Origin: Rickettsiales bacterium Ac37b
Lineage (GTDB): Bacteria > Pseudomonadota > Alphaproteobacteria > Rickettsiales > Arcanibacteraceae
Direction: 5' to 3'
Length of the DNA stretch: 64,000 nucleotides
Assembly: GCA_000746585.2 (NCBI GenBank)
Contig: CP009217.2
Span: 1,787,239-1,851,238, forward strand
Shown here: positions 28,763-38,466 of the stretch, piece after piece
Numbering within the stretch: position 1 is the first letter of the stretch
Layout: each line of letters opens with the position of its first letter
The notes under the pieces: generated by a model
Database searches by the model: none
What the model saw: the letters and a program-made list of their open reading frames with translations, nothing else
Told to the model about the DNA's origin: nothing
Translations under genes and position numbers: made by a program

Positions 28763-29425
28763 ATGGCTCAAGATATTAAAATTGCTCCTTCTATACTTTC
28801 AGCAGATTTTTCTAAATTAGGAGAAGAAGTCCGATCTATTACAGAAGCTGGTGCTTCATATTTACATATAGATGTAATGGATGGGCATTTTGTACCAAAT
28901 ATCACTATTGGCCCCTCCGTAGTAAAGGCGATTAGACCATACTCACATATAACTTTTGATGTACATTTAATGATAGATAATGTAGATAACTATATTAAAG
29001 CTTTTGCAGATGCTGGTGCAGATATTATAACCATACATGCTGAAGCCTGTATCCACTTAGAAAGATCAGTACAACTTATAAAATCTCTGGGTAAAAAGGC
29101 TGGCATATCTCTTGTGCCTACAACCCATCCTAATGTTTTAGATTATATTTTACCAGAATTAGATTTAGTAATGGTAATGACGGTTAATCCTGGATTTTCT
29201 GGTCAGAATTTTATCTCATCTCAACTCGAGAAAATTAGTATTATTCGTCAAAAGATTAATAAAATTAATAAAAAAATCGATTTAGAAGTGGATGGTGGTA
29301 TTAATCTTATAACCGTAAAAAGCGTAATAGAAGCTGGAGCAAACGTGTTAGTTGCCGGTGAATATATATTCAAGGGGGGGGATTACCAAAATAAGATTAA
29401 TTCTTTAATCAACATAATCTCTTAG
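28763..29425 (+). CDS. rpe: Ribulose-phosphate 3-epimerase
   Basis: The 220-residue TIM-barrel enzyme interconverts ribulose 5-phosphate and xylulose 5-phosphate in the pentose phosphate pathway. Family motifs are clear: [33 protein letters not shown] (metal His and Asp), [16 protein letters not shown] and [10 protein letters not shown]8 run near the 3' end (29374-29381, FKGGDY) is conspicuous in this AT-rich gene and could mutate by slippage. Confidence 0.97.
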   Translation: MAQDIKIAPSILSADFSKLGEEVRSITEAGASYLHIDVMDGHFVPNITIGPSVVKAIRPYSHITFDVHLMIDNVDNYIKAFADAGADIITIHAEACIHLERSVQLIKSLGKKAGISLVPTTHPNVLDYILPELDLVMVMTVNPGFSGQNFISSQLEKISIIRQKINKINKKIDLEVDGGINLITVKSVIEAGANVLVAGEYIFKGGDYQNKINSLINIIS

Positions 29426-29633
29426 CTCTGGCATTGCTAGTAAAGAGTTTGTTAATAATCCCATATCTAATTTAGGATGATGTATTCTCTTCGTGTGATA
29501 TCCATAAAATTAGTTTTTTTTTAATAAGTTTATATTTTAATTGTATTATATATGAGGTAATTATAAACTATACATATAATTAGAAATTATGCTAATTATA
29601 GTAAAGTTAGTTTACGTATTAAATGGTTGATAT

Positions 29634-29888
29634 ATGAAAAAATTTGTCTTACCAGCATTTTTTAATGGAGTAAAAGCTCCTTTTACAGTTTTTTTAGGCG
29701 ACTCAGAACCAAGACACCACCCACTTCACTTTCAAACTGATTGGCTATCTAGAGAACGTGGAGGTACTATTCCACAAGAAGTTATGGACAGTATAGCAAA
29801 ATTAAAAGAATTAGCAGAAAAAAATAATGTTTCTTTTGAAGAATTGTGTGTATACGCCCTTGGTTCCGCTCAACAAGAAGAAGACTAA
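29634..29888 (+). CDS. DUF2610-type rickettsial protein, C-terminal tail possibly frameshifted
   Basis: The 84-residue protein matches the small DUF2610 family known from Rickettsiales: KKFVLPAFFNGVKAPFTVF, HPLHFQTDWLSRERGGTIP and NNVSFEELCVYALG. Function is unknown. Right after the frame ends in QQEED and TAA, another frame encodes NEDEEQNANDKGNNEDNPNL and stops at 29950-29952. That acidic tail looks like the natural C-terminus displaced by a one-base indel in the GAAGAAGA stretch. Confidence 0.78.
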   Translation: MKKFVLPAFFNGVKAPFTVFLGDSEPRHHPLHFQTDWLSRERGGTIPQEVMDSIAKLKELAEKNNVSFEELCVYALGSAQQEED

Positions 29889-30092
29889 TGAAGATGAAGA
29901 ACAAAACGCAAATGATAAAGGGAATAACGAAGATAATCCTAATCTTGAATAAAGTAATATATTTTATTTCTAACAAAACATTAATCTTTTAAATAAAACT
30001 TATATAATAGTATAATATGTAAATATTTAGCAATTTAGAGATACGTAAGAAATATCACACTCGCAAACAGGTACAACAATCTTTTATTTACT

Positions 30093-30148
30093 TATAGTAG
30101 GAGAGCTTTGAGCTAACTGCGTCCGCAAGTTCAAATCAATTTACTATA
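30093..30148. mobile_element. Half-length MITE family A fragment
   Basis: TATAGTAGGAGAGCTTTGAG at one end and TTCAAATCAATTTACTATA at the other match the right half of the 100-bp family A elements. The missing left half suggests an internal deletion that kept one terminus and a TATAG. The rest of the 346-bp gap (29889-30234) holds only the displaced DUF2610 tail and AT-rich sequence. Confidence 0.55.
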
Positions 30149-30234
30149 CTCATTTTTTAACTTATATTCCACTATTACTTAGCATTATAAATGTAAAATA
30201 CTCCTATACCAATTATCTATGGTAAAAAACTAAT

Positions 30235-30744
30235 TTAACGTATTTCCTCATTATTATATACACCCCATAACGAATTACGCAATAACCATCCTTTACATTT
30301 TTCTACCTGTATCATACACCATTCTTTCTTACAGGATATAATATTTACACGTAATTCTGGCTCAAGCATGCATATTTTTTTTGATACATTATTAGATTTA
30401 TTATACATAGTTTGTAATTTACTACCTATGACAATACCTACTCTTTTACCAGTTAACATAGATTCATGCACCCATGCTTCATCGCCTTGTTTATCACGCA
30501 CTTTACGCCAATGTTCAAACTCTGCTAACACCTCTACAGGCTCACCTCTTTTGACAATAGTCCATAAAATTGGATATCGTATATTAGGACCAGCACGCAT
30601 ATTAACTTCATTAGACTTAACAGAAACAAAACGTGGTATGGGTAACTTCTCAGCAAACGTTTCTTCTATATGCGCCAGTACAATAATAAATAATATGCTT
30701 ATAGCTTTTTTACATATCCATAATAATTTATCTATATTATTCAC
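30235..30744 (-). CDS. Exported bacterial SH3-domain protein
   Basis: The 169-residue protein has an N-terminal hydrophobic signal segment (about residues 13-31, ISILFIIVLAHIEETFA) and two SH3-like repeats. The first has SNEVNMRAGPNIRYPILWTI and WRKVRDKQGDEAWVHESML; the second has LEPELRVNIISCKKEWCMIQ and GWLLRNSLWGVY. The family binds or senses cell wall components in the periplasm. Conserved in Rickettsiales as a single gene. It starts 15 bp after the Kef gene ends and probably shares its transcript. Confidence 0.85.
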   Translation of the reverse strand: MNNIDKLLWICKKAISILFIIVLAHIEETFAEKLPIPRFVSVKSNEVNMRAGPNIRYPILWTIVKRGEPVEVLAEFEHWRKVRDKQGDEAWVHESMLTGKRVGIVIGSKLQTMYNKSNNVSKKICMLEPELRVNIISCKKEWCMIQVEKCKGWLLRNSLWGVYNNEEIR

Positions 30745-30759
30745 TTTATTTTCCTAAAA

Positions 30760-32613
30760 CTATTTTCCGCCTTTGGGTTTTTTACTATCCAATTCTTGTT
30801 CAGAAATATTATAAGAACTAATATGCTTGAATTCATCATCTCCCATCATTAGTTGCCCCATATAATCATAACCTAAATTTTCTTCATCATATTCTTCATC
30901 AATATATTCTTCAGGCTCTTTAGCTAAAATATAGTTACCAGCTCTAAATTGATTTTTAATCCGACTTACTTCAGATTCGCTTATACCTACCGATTTTAGT
31001 ACTGCACCTCCAAGTTGAAGCCCTGTTTCATAAGTTTCGGGGACAATAATTTTTGCACCTGCTTGATATAATTGCGCAGAATTACTAAGATCCTTAGATC
31101 TTACCACTACTGGTAAGTCAGGGAAATTTTTACTAATAATTTTTGCTGTTTTTTGCAATGTCACTTCATTATCAACCGTGATAATCACAGATCTTGCTCT
31201 TTCGATACCGAGGGCCTTTAATGTTTCTAAGTGAGCACCATTTCCAGCGTATAAAGGGAATCCTTCTGCACACCCTTCTTCAACATTTTGTGTATCTACA
31301 TCGATAGCCACATAATTAACATTTTCAGCTTCAAGTAATCTAGCCACCATTTTACCTACACGACCAAATCCTATTACTATTACGTGATTATCTAAATCAG
31401 AAATTCCTTTATAAATCACCTCAGGAGAAGTAGGAACTTTCTTTTCTAATTTTGTAGCAATTCTACTTCCTATAGCAGAAAGCAAAGGCGTAAGAGCCAT
31501 TGTAACTGTTATAACAGCTAACAATAATTGACCAAATTCAGAATCTATTAATTTTCTTTCCATGGCTAAATTAAACAAAATAAAGCCAAATTCACCACCT
31601 TGCGATAATAATAACCCTGTATGTATTGAAGTACTAAGGCTTAAGCGAAAAATTAAGCTTAAAGCTATAATAATAAGAGCCTTAACCGCAAGTAATGATA
31701 ATGAACATAAAGCTATAATACCAATTTGTTCTACAACCATATTTATATCTATGGACATACCTACTGTCATAAAGAATAACCCTAGAAAGAGCCCCTTGAA
31801 GGGATAAATACTTTCTTCAGCCTGACGTTGAAATTCGGTTTCGGCTACTAATAATCCTGCCACAAACGCCCCTAAAGCATGAGATAGCCCCATATATTCC
31901 GTAGACCATGCAGCACCAAGTGCTATCAAAAGAGTTGTTGCCACAAATAATTCATTAGTTTTGGCTGGATTAGCAGAAGTAATCATTTTAAAAAATGGCC
32001 TAAGCATTAGCCTGCCCAACATAAAAATTACAAGTAAGGCAATTAATGCTTTTACAAAAGCTGAGCCAAGCGCTGAAAAAATATTAGTAGTATTTGAACT
32101 TAGTAATGGTATCAATACGAGTAACGGTACTACTGCAAAATCCTGCATTAATAAATTTGATAAGGATAATCTTCCAACTTGGGTAGATTGCTGTCTATTT
32201 TCTGCTATTACCTGTAATACAACCGCTGTAGAAGACATCGCTAGCCCCCCACCTATAATCATAGCTGCCTTTATATTTACACCTAACATATTAATTAAAT
32301 AGCCAAGAACAACGCTAGTAATCACTACTTGTAAGGTCCCAAAACCAAATACATATAGCCTCATAGCCTTTAAACGTTCAAAGGTTAATTCAAGGCCTAT
32401 AGCAAACAAAAGAAATATTACACCAAAATCTGCAAATAACTCTGTATCAGCAGTTTTAATAATATTCAGACCATGTACACCTATAATAGCACCAGCTGCA
32501 AAATAACCTAATACAGGGCTTAAATTTAATTTTTTAAATATACCAACTACTACAACAGACGCAGCAAGTAATAATAAAATATTGGGTAAAAATTCAGCCG
32601 GTGATGTTTCCAT
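30760..32613 (-). CDS. Monovalent cation:proton antiporter-2 (Kef type) with RCK domain
   Basis: The 617-residue inner-membrane protein has twelve or so helices of the CPA2 exchanger (LPNILLLLAASVVVVGIF, IFLLFAIGLELTFERLK, LSHALGAFVAGLLVAETEF, LLSQGGEFGFILF) and a C-terminal TrkA-N nucleotide-binding domain (VIVIGFGRVGKMVARLLEAE, about residue 410). It exchanges potassium or sodium for protons under control of nucleotide or glutathione. KefB/KefC or a simpler CPA2 antiporter cannot be separated from sequence alone. The acidic tail (EEYIDEEYDEENLG) is unusual. Confidence 0.9.
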   Translation of the reverse strand: METSPAEFLPNILLLLAASVVVVGIFKKLNLSPVLGYFAAGAIIGVHGLNIIKTADTELFADFGVIFLLFAIGLELTFERLKAMRLYVFGFGTLQVVITSVVLGYLINMLGVNIKAAMIIGGGLAMSSTAVVLQVIAENRQQSTQVGRLSLSNLLMQDFAVVPLLVLIPLLSSNTTNIFSALGSAFVKALIALLVIFMLGRLMLRPFFKMITSANPAKTNELFVATTLLIALGAAWSTEYMGLSHALGAFVAGLLVAETEFQRQAEESIYPFKGLFLGLFFMTVGMSIDINMVVEQIGIIALCSLSLLAVKALIIIALSLIFRLSLSTSIHTGLLLSQGGEFGFILFNLAMERKLIDSEFGQLLLAVITVTMALTPLLSAIGSRIATKLEKKVPTSPEVIYKGISDLDNHVIVIGFGRVGKMVARLLEAENVNYVAIDVDTQNVEEGCAEGFPLYAGNGAHLETLKALGIERARSVIITVDNEVTLQKTAKIISKNFPDLPVVVRSKDLSNSAQLYQAGAKIIVPETYETGLQLGGAVLKSVGISESEVSRIKNQFRAGNYILAKEPEEYIDEEYDEENLGYDYMGQLMMGDDEFKHISSYNISEQELDSKKPKGGK

Positions 32614-32714
32614 TTCTCTCTCTTTCTATTATACACAAATTTTAAAGTTTCTTTTTACGTGTCTTTATGATAATTAATATATAATAATAATGATAGTAAA
32701 AATATACATAAAAC

Positions 32715-33452
32715 GTGAAAAAAATTGCTTTAATCACAGGATCCGCCACTAGAATAGGTAAAATGATAGTCAAATCATTGGTAGAAGATGGTTGGCAGGT
32801 TGTTATCCATTATAATAATTCCCAAGATGAAGCAGAAATTTTGCTTCAAGAACTAAACGCAAATAACTTGCAGGCCTTTAGTGTTCAAGCAGATTTAATC
32901 GATGAAAATCAAACTAAATCCATCTTTCCTTACATCACCAAGAATATTGGTCAAGTATCTTTATTAATTAACAATGCAGCTAGCTTTATTAATGATAATG
33001 TAGCAAACTCTAATTACGAAATTTGGCATCAAAACATGTCAGTAAATTTACGAGCACCATTTTTACTAATGAAAGATTTTAAAGAACAGCTCTTAGAGCA
33101 ACGTGGAAACATTATTAATATTTTAGATTACTGTGTTACTAAATTACCTGTGGGAAAATTTTTATCTTATAGCTTAAGCAAAAACGCTTTATGGGAATTA
33201 ACCAAGCTATTTGCGATAGAGTTTGCTCCTCAAATACGGGTGAATGCCCTAGGACCTGGGTCTATTATGCGTGGCATTCGACAATCTGAAGAAAATTTTA
33301 CTGCATCCCGCATACATTCTCCTCTTAATAACGCTGGTTCAATAGAGGATATTTATAACGCGATAAAATTTATTTTAACTACTCCCTCTATTACTGGGGA
33401 ACTGATTAATATAGATGGTGGAAAACATTTAAGCGGAGAGCTTAATTATTAA
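32715..33452 (+). CDS. Short-chain dehydrogenase, pteridine-reductase-like (FolM/PTR1)
   Basis: The 245-residue Rossmann protein starts at GTG 32715. The cofactor loop is TGSATRIGK with Arg in place of the usual second Gly, as in pteridine reductases. The active site uses Asp (IINILDYC) with Tyr and Lys in YSLSKNALW, instead of the usual SDR Ser, which again matches PTR1/FolM. NNAAS and VNALGPGSI are standard SDR motifs. It probably reduces dihydropterin or dihydrofolate with NADPH, which would matter where folA is missing. Confidence 0.82.
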   Translation: MKKIALITGSATRIGKMIVKSLVEDGWQVVIHYNNSQDEAEILLQELNANNLQAFSVQADLIDENQTKSIFPYITKNIGQVSLLINNAASFINDNVANSNYEIWHQNMSVNLRAPFLLMKDFKEQLLEQRGNIINILDYCVTKLPVGKFLSYSLSKNALWELTKLFAIEFAPQIRVNALGPGSIMRGIRQSEENFTASRIHSPLNNAGSIEDIYNAIKFILTTPSITGELINIDGGKHLSGELNY

Positions 33453-34429
33453 AATTAATGTGCTATAATATATCCTTTGCCTCTAATTCAAATTAAACAA
33501 CCATCTCCGTAAATAACCTATCTAATTTTTCAAATATAATATTCCCTAATTGAGCTGCATCTAAAATCCTTTCAGAATTTTGGTAGTACTGCGTTACATC
33601 ATGACCTATACCAATAGCAACCAGTTCAATCTCTTTTTTCTTTTCAATATAACTGATAGTTTCTCGTAAATGTCTTTCCAGATAACGGCTATCATTCACT
33701 GATAAGGTACTATCGTCAACGGGCGCACCATCTGAAATAACCATTAATATGCGTCTTTTTTCTTTCCTTTTTCTTAACCGGTTATAAGCCCAAATTATGG
33801 CTTCACCATCAATATTTTCCTTTAGTAAACCGTCGCGCAGCATTAAGGCTAAACCTAATTTTGCCTTACGCCACGGAGTATCAGCTGATTTATAAATTAT
33901 ATGACGCAAATCATTTAATCTTCCTGGATTGGCTGGCGAAGCACTGTTCTGCCACAATTTTTTAGATGAACCTCCCTGCCATTCTTTAGTGGTGAAGCCC
34001 AAAATTTCAAGCTTCACTCCACATTTCTCTAATGTTCTAGCTAAAATATCGCTACACATAGCAGCTATCATTATCGGTTTTCCTCGCATTGAACCTGAAT
34101 TATCTATTAATAAAGTCATAACTGTATCTAATGCATTTTGGGAATGTTCTTGCTTATAACAATAGCTATGGTTATTTTTAGCTACTAATTCTGCCAATTT
34201 TTTGTTATCTAATATTCCTTCTTCAACGTTATATTACCACCATATTGGCTTCTTAACCAATAATTTACGCTTCAATTTATTAGCCTTTACCTGAGTAACA
34301 TTCGATTGTTTTTCGGTAAGTTTTTTATCAAGCCGCTGACGCAGCATAATTAATTCACTATTAGAACATAGATGAAACGGCGTAGTAACTTCATCATATA
34401 AGCTCGTATATATTTTATAATTTTTATTA

Positions 34430-35362
34430 TAGTAAATTAAGTTGATAAAGACATGATATATGATATATTAAAAAGCTCATAAACCCAAAACAGTAGAAGC
34501 AATGGCATATTCCTTAGATTTACGTAAAAAAGTAATTCACTATGTTAATAAAGGTTATACCAGAGAAGAAGCTGCAAGAATTTTTGGCATAGGTGAAAGA
34601 ACAATTTATAGATGGTTATCGAGATCGAAATCCGGGAATTTAGCAGCCACACGAGCAGCTAAGCCATGGAAGAAGCTTGATCCAATCAAATTATTAAACG
34701 AGGTGTCTAAAAACAGCAATTGGCTATTATCTGATTTTGCAAAGGTTTTTAATGTGTCTACAGCTGCTATCTGTTTGGCATTCAAGACTTTGGGGATCAC
34801 ACGAAAAAAAAGACCACACTCTATCGTGAACGGGATGAAGCAAAACGGCAATTATTTTTGGCAGCTATCGCAAACTATAAAGCGGAAGATATAGTTTATA
34901 TTGATGAGAGTGGAATTGATAGCTATTTGTACTATTCTTGGGGATACAGTCTCAGAGGAAGTAAAGTTTATGGTGATATCTCAGGTAAAAAACATGATCG
35001 AGAAAGCTTTATTGCAGGTAAGGTTGGGAAGAAAATTATTGCGCCAATGTGTTTCAAGGGCACATGTAATACAGAAGTTTTTAACGAGTGGGTTAGTCAG
35101 TGTTTGGTGCCCGAACTAAGATTTGGTCAAGTTGTAATACTTGATAATGCAACGTTCCATAAGTCAGCTAGAACTAGGAATTTAATAGAAGATATAGGCT
35201 GTAAACTTTTATTCTTACCACCTTACTCTCCTGATCTCAACCCAATTGAAAAATATTGGGCTCATTTAAAAGCTAAAATCAAACCTATCATTACTAATTT
35301 TAATAACCTTAGCGATGCTATTGATTATGGCTTCTCTATGCTATTCTCAACTTAATTGACTA
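34430..35362 (+). mobile_element. IS630-type element, copy 3 (complete, intact)
   Basis: The 933-bp element has terminal repeats TAGTAAATTAAGTTGA and, inverted, TAGTCAATTAAGTTGA. TA is duplicated at 34428-34429 and 35363-35364. It interrupts cobT, and removal restores the frame. It carries CGA at the position where copies 1 and 2 have TGA, so it is one of two copies able to make a full transposase. Confidence 0.96.
34502..35355 (+). CDS. IS630 transposase, copy 3 (made by -1 frameshift)
   Basis: Frame 1 (34502-34894) has the helix-turn-helix domain (GYTREEAARIFGIGERTIYRW). At the A8 run (34804-34811) a -1 shift joins it to the catalytic frame, read as KKKTTLYRERDEAKRQL, giving a 284-residue protein. 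DDE residues: D in VYIDESG, D in VILDNATFHKS, E in DLNPIEKYWAHLK. Production by slippage at A8 is the common IS630 strategy and is inferred here. Confidence 0.92.
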
Positions 35363-36036
35363 TAGCTTCCACATCTAAAATTATTTTAGGTTTCTGTACA
35401 TCCGCTTCATCTGTTTTTTCCAATTTAGATGATAGTTTATATAATTCTTTTACCGAAGAAGCTTGGTTATAACTAATAGCTGTAGAATCTATCTTCACCT
35501 CAGCTTCATTAGATTCATCTAGCTCTACCATAATTTTTTTAGTATTTACCTCATCAGGTACATTTAACTTTAATTCTTCAATTAATTTAATTATTATTTG
35601 AGCAAATTTTTGTTGATTATTTAGAGCATCTACTAAAGCATCCCTATATCTGTTAACTATTTTATTATAATCATCATATATCTCCAAAGATATAAGATGC
35701 ATTACGGGAGTATCAATTAATTTTGCCCTGACTAACAAATAGAGAATATTATCTGAGGAATAAATTATATCAGTATATGTCTTAATTAGTAGCCTATTTA
35801 AATTACTTAAAACTCCCTTAAACCTTCTACCACCCAAAGCTTCTATCCGTGCTTGTTCACACTTTTCAATAATTATACTATTTTCTTTAGAAGTTATATC
35901 ATTAGATAGATCACTATTATGATATAATAGTATGAGTGCTTGTAAGTCTCCCTCTCCTCTTTCTCTAACCTCAACATTTAATTTCTTAGAACCAGAAATT
36001 GCTCTTGAAGCAGCATTAATAGCTTGTTTTAAATCA

Positions 36037-36972
36037 TTAGTTAGCAATTATACTCTCTTTGATGGCATGATCAAAAATACGTTGATAATACTCAGCAAGT
36101 ATTGGTTTTTCTGCCTCATCACACTTATTTAAGAAAGATAGACGAAACGATGTTTCCAAGCACTTAAAAATTAACATGTTTTTAGCCCAATTAATTACGG
36201 CCCTTGGTGACATCACACATGAAATATCTCCTACCATAAAACCTTTACGTATTAATGAAGCTAGTTCTATCATATTTTTTATAACTTCCTGGTCTAACTG
36301 CGGACTATTAGCCCTCACTATAGCTATTTCTTTTTCTAACGGTAAATAATTGAGGGTTGCTACTATATTCCATCTATCCATTTGTCCTTGATTAATAACA
36401 TGTGAGCCATGATATAAACCTGTTGAGTCCCCTAAACCAATAGTATTAGTGGTTGCAAACATACGAAAGTAAGGGTTAGGAGTAATCACTTGATTTTGAT
36501 CAATTAAGGTAAACTTACCATCATTTTCTAATATACGTTGTAATACAAACATTAGTTCTGGACGTGCAGCATCATATTCATCAAAAATTAACGCCATCGG
36601 TTGACGTAATGACCATGGTAATAATCCTTCTTGAAATTGGGTTATTTGGACTCCATCTTTTACTATAATACTGTCTCTACCAATAAAATCTGCTCTACTT
36701 AAATGTCCATCGAGATTAACCCGAAGACATGGCCAATTTAATCTAGCTGCTACTTGCTCTAAATGTGTTGATTTACCTGTGCCATGATAACCTTAAATCA
36801 TAACTTTCATATTATATTTAAATCCAACTAAAATCGACATTAATGTTTCTCTATCAAAACAATAATTTTGATCTATAGTTGGTACATGTTCATTTTTGAT
36901 ATCAAATATTGGTAATTCCATATCAATATCTAAATCGAATAATTCTTTTGCTGCAACTAATTTTATATTCAT
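36037..36972 (-). pseudogene. cobS: CobS-like AAA+ ATPase, nonsense codon before the P-loop
   Basis: The gene starts at ATG 36972 (MNIKLVAAKELFDLDIDMEL). The frame runs to KVMI and meets TAA at 36795-36793, then continues unbroken as GYHGTGKSTHLEQVAARLNW, so Walker A is intact but beyond the stop. Family members have Gln at this position (QGYHGTGKST), consistent with a CAA to TAA change. Walker B is LIFDEYDAARPE and the sensor is FATTNTIGLGDSTGL. Without the stop it is 311 residues, the normal size. It is the ATPase partner of the CobT-like VWA protein. Confidence 0.9.
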
Positions 36973-36982
36973 AAATTTATGT

Positions 36983-37144
36983 TTATTTACTATTTTTATT
37001 ATCTTGTTTTATAGAAGTTAAGTCTTCTGGAGGTAAGGTAAGAGGGCCTCTAACTGCGCATCCATACAATAACGTCACACTTATACAGAATAGTAATAAT
37101 AACCTCTTTGTATACGCTACAACTATCTTATTTTTAATTGACAT
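36983..37144 (-). CDS. Tiny LptM-like lipoprotein
   Basis: The 53-residue frame starts at ATG 37144 and ends at TAA 36985-36983. It has a signal peptide (KRLLLLFCISVTLLYGC) with a lipobox Cys about residue 29, followed at once by AVRGPLTLPPE. This matches the GC-x-x-[KR]GPLYxP signature of LptM/YifL proteins, which help the LptD translocon mature in the outer membrane. It is shorter than normal gene-calling cutoffs. Confidence 0.7.
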   Translation of the reverse strand: MSIKNKIVVAYTKRLLLLFCISVTLLYGCAVRGPLTLPPEDLTSIKQDNKNSK

Positions 37145-37248
37145 AATATATCCCAACTGTTAATTATCAAAATATGTAATAATGCTTACATTAAAAATAT
37201 TATAGTGTAACAAGAAATCTGGATAATACAAGTAGTACTCTTAAACAA

Positions 37249-37968
37249 ATGATACAGTTTATAATTTTATTATTGTCTTTCTTTCTATCTTTTAATGTTT
37301 GCCTTGCAAATGATTTACCTGATTCTCCTACTAACCTTAATTATAATATTGAAGAATACCCTCCTCAATCTTTGCCTGACGACTATCTTTTTGATGAAAA
37401 TGATAAAGGCCATTTGCTAGAAGAGTTTGATGGACAAGTTGTATTATTAACTTTTTGGGCTACTTGGTGCACTTCTTGTCTCGGTGAAATGCAAGATTTA
37501 GATATATTACAAAAAGATTTTAAGAAAAAGCCTTTAAAAGTCATAGCTATATCTGAAGATTTTAAAGGTATTGATGTGGTAAGTGACTTTTATAAACTGC
37601 ATGAAATAAAATATTTAGATAAATATATAGATAAAAAAGGTGTATTATTTAATGCCTTTAATATTATAGGCGTACCTACCTCTATTATTATAAACCATCA
37701 TAATAAGGAAGTTGCTCGCGTGATAGGAGCTGTCGATTGGAATGATCCATCACTACGCAATCTACTTAACAAATATCTTCAAGCAGCACCCGGAAATAAT
37801 AAAGAAGACCTAGATCAAGACGTTCAAGGTTCAAAACAAAATTTGATCATAAATGTTAAAAAACCATCCCCTAAAGAGACAGAATCTTCTGCACCCAAAC
37901 AAGAATTACCTTCAAATAATCCTCCACCCCAAGAAGAGATGCCTAAACTAGCGCCTCCTACTAAATAA
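37249..37968 (+). CDS. TlpA-type thioredoxin-fold protein with a Pro-rich tail
   Basis: The 239-residue exported protein has a signal peptide (residues 1-20). Its thioredoxin domain (about 45-180) has the redox site FWATWCTSCLGEM and the cis-Pro loop IIGVPTSIII. TlpA/ResA proteins reduce periplasmic disulfides, often for cytochrome c maturation, which fits ccmA nearby. The last 45 residues are Pro-, Ser- and Glu-rich (SSAPKQELPSNNPPPQEEMP) and probably disordered. Confidence 0.85.
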   Translation: MIQFIILLLSFFLSFNVCLANDLPDSPTNLNYNIEEYPPQSLPDDYLFDENDKGHLLEEFDGQVVLLTFWATWCTSCLGEMQDLDILQKDFKKKPLKVIAISEDFKGIDVVSDFYKLHEIKYLDKYIDKKGVLFNAFNIIGVPTSIIINHHNKEVARVIGAVDWNDPSLRNLLNKYLQAAPGNNKEDLDQDVQGSKQNLIINVKKPSPKETESSAPKQELPSNNPPPQEEMPKLAPPTK

Positions 37969-38026
37969 TTTCTATTATCTAAATGACTTTGCTTAATAAT
38001 TATCAAAATTGCTAATAAAGACTTTG

Positions 38027-38056
38027 TTAACAGTTCTATATAGGACTGTTAATTTT
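38027..38056. terminator. Hairpin terminator after the TlpA-like gene
   Basis: TTAACAGT (38027-38034) pairs perfectly with ACTGTTAA (38045-38052) around a 10-base loop, followed by TTTT. It lies about 60 bp past the stop of the TlpA-like gene. Confidence 0.55.
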
Positions 38057-38128
38057 AAATTAACTATATTATATTATTTATTTTAATAATATTTATAGAT
38101 TAGCTAAATAAATGGATTTTAGATACTT

Positions 38129-38452
38129 ATGCCCCAAAATAAAAATTTGTCTTCATTAATCACCGAATTAAATGAATTATACTTTGCCAGCAGTCATCTG
38201 CCTTTGTCTAATGATATAATATTAAAATTAAATAAAAAAATAGATTTAATATTAAACTTAATAGATTCTACGCCTGAGTTAGATATAAGAGAAACTAATC
38301 ATTATATCAAATCTTTTAGAGATTTTTTAGTTAATTACACTAGTATTTTAGAAAAATATAAATTAAATATAAAAAAGCAATTACTAGAAATTGATACACA
38401 TGCAAACGCATTTAATGCTTATAACAATGTTCTTAACTATAACATCAAATAA
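38129..38452 (+). CDS. Small helical protein, putative flagellar gene
   Basis: The 107-residue protein is entirely helical and charged (LITELNELYFASSHL, LNKKIDLILNLIDST, FLVNYTSILEKYKLN). It precedes fliO by 14 bp and fliP after that, so it is probably part of the flagellar cluster. Size and heptad character recall FlgN/FliT-type export chaperones, but no diagnostic motif supports that. Confidence 0.45.
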   Translation: MPQNKNLSSLITELNELYFASSHLPLSNDIILKLNKKIDLILNLIDSTPELDIRETNHYIKSFRDFLVNYTSILEKYKLNIKKQLLEIDTHANAFNAYNNVLNYNIK

Positions 38453-38466
38453 AAAAGCAACTCAAC

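Larger units (their letters stand above)
33493..36047 (-). pseudogene. cobT: CobT-like VWA protein, broken by IS630 and a nonsense codon
   Basis: The gene starts at TTG 36047, overlapping cobS by 11 bp. The N-terminal part runs to 35365 (KPKIILDVEA). IS630 copy 3 follows, and the gene resumes at 34427 (NKNYKIYTSLYDEVTTPFHL). Removing 933 bp plus one TA gives a continuous 540-codon frame. A second lesion is TAA at 34236-34234 after VKKPIWW, where the family expects a residue before EEGILD. The C-terminal VWA domain has the intact metal-site motif [13 protein letters not shown] and ends [17 protein letters not shown]. CobT partners the CobS AAA+ ATPase; in organisms without cobalamin synthesis the pair acts as a MoxR-VWA chaperone. 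Both lesions make it a pseudogene. Confidence 0.9.

Noticed and set aside
37824..38006. 60-codon frame on the minus strand over the TlpA-like tail
   Set aside because: It is antisense to the Pro-rich tail of a clear gene, with no start signal.
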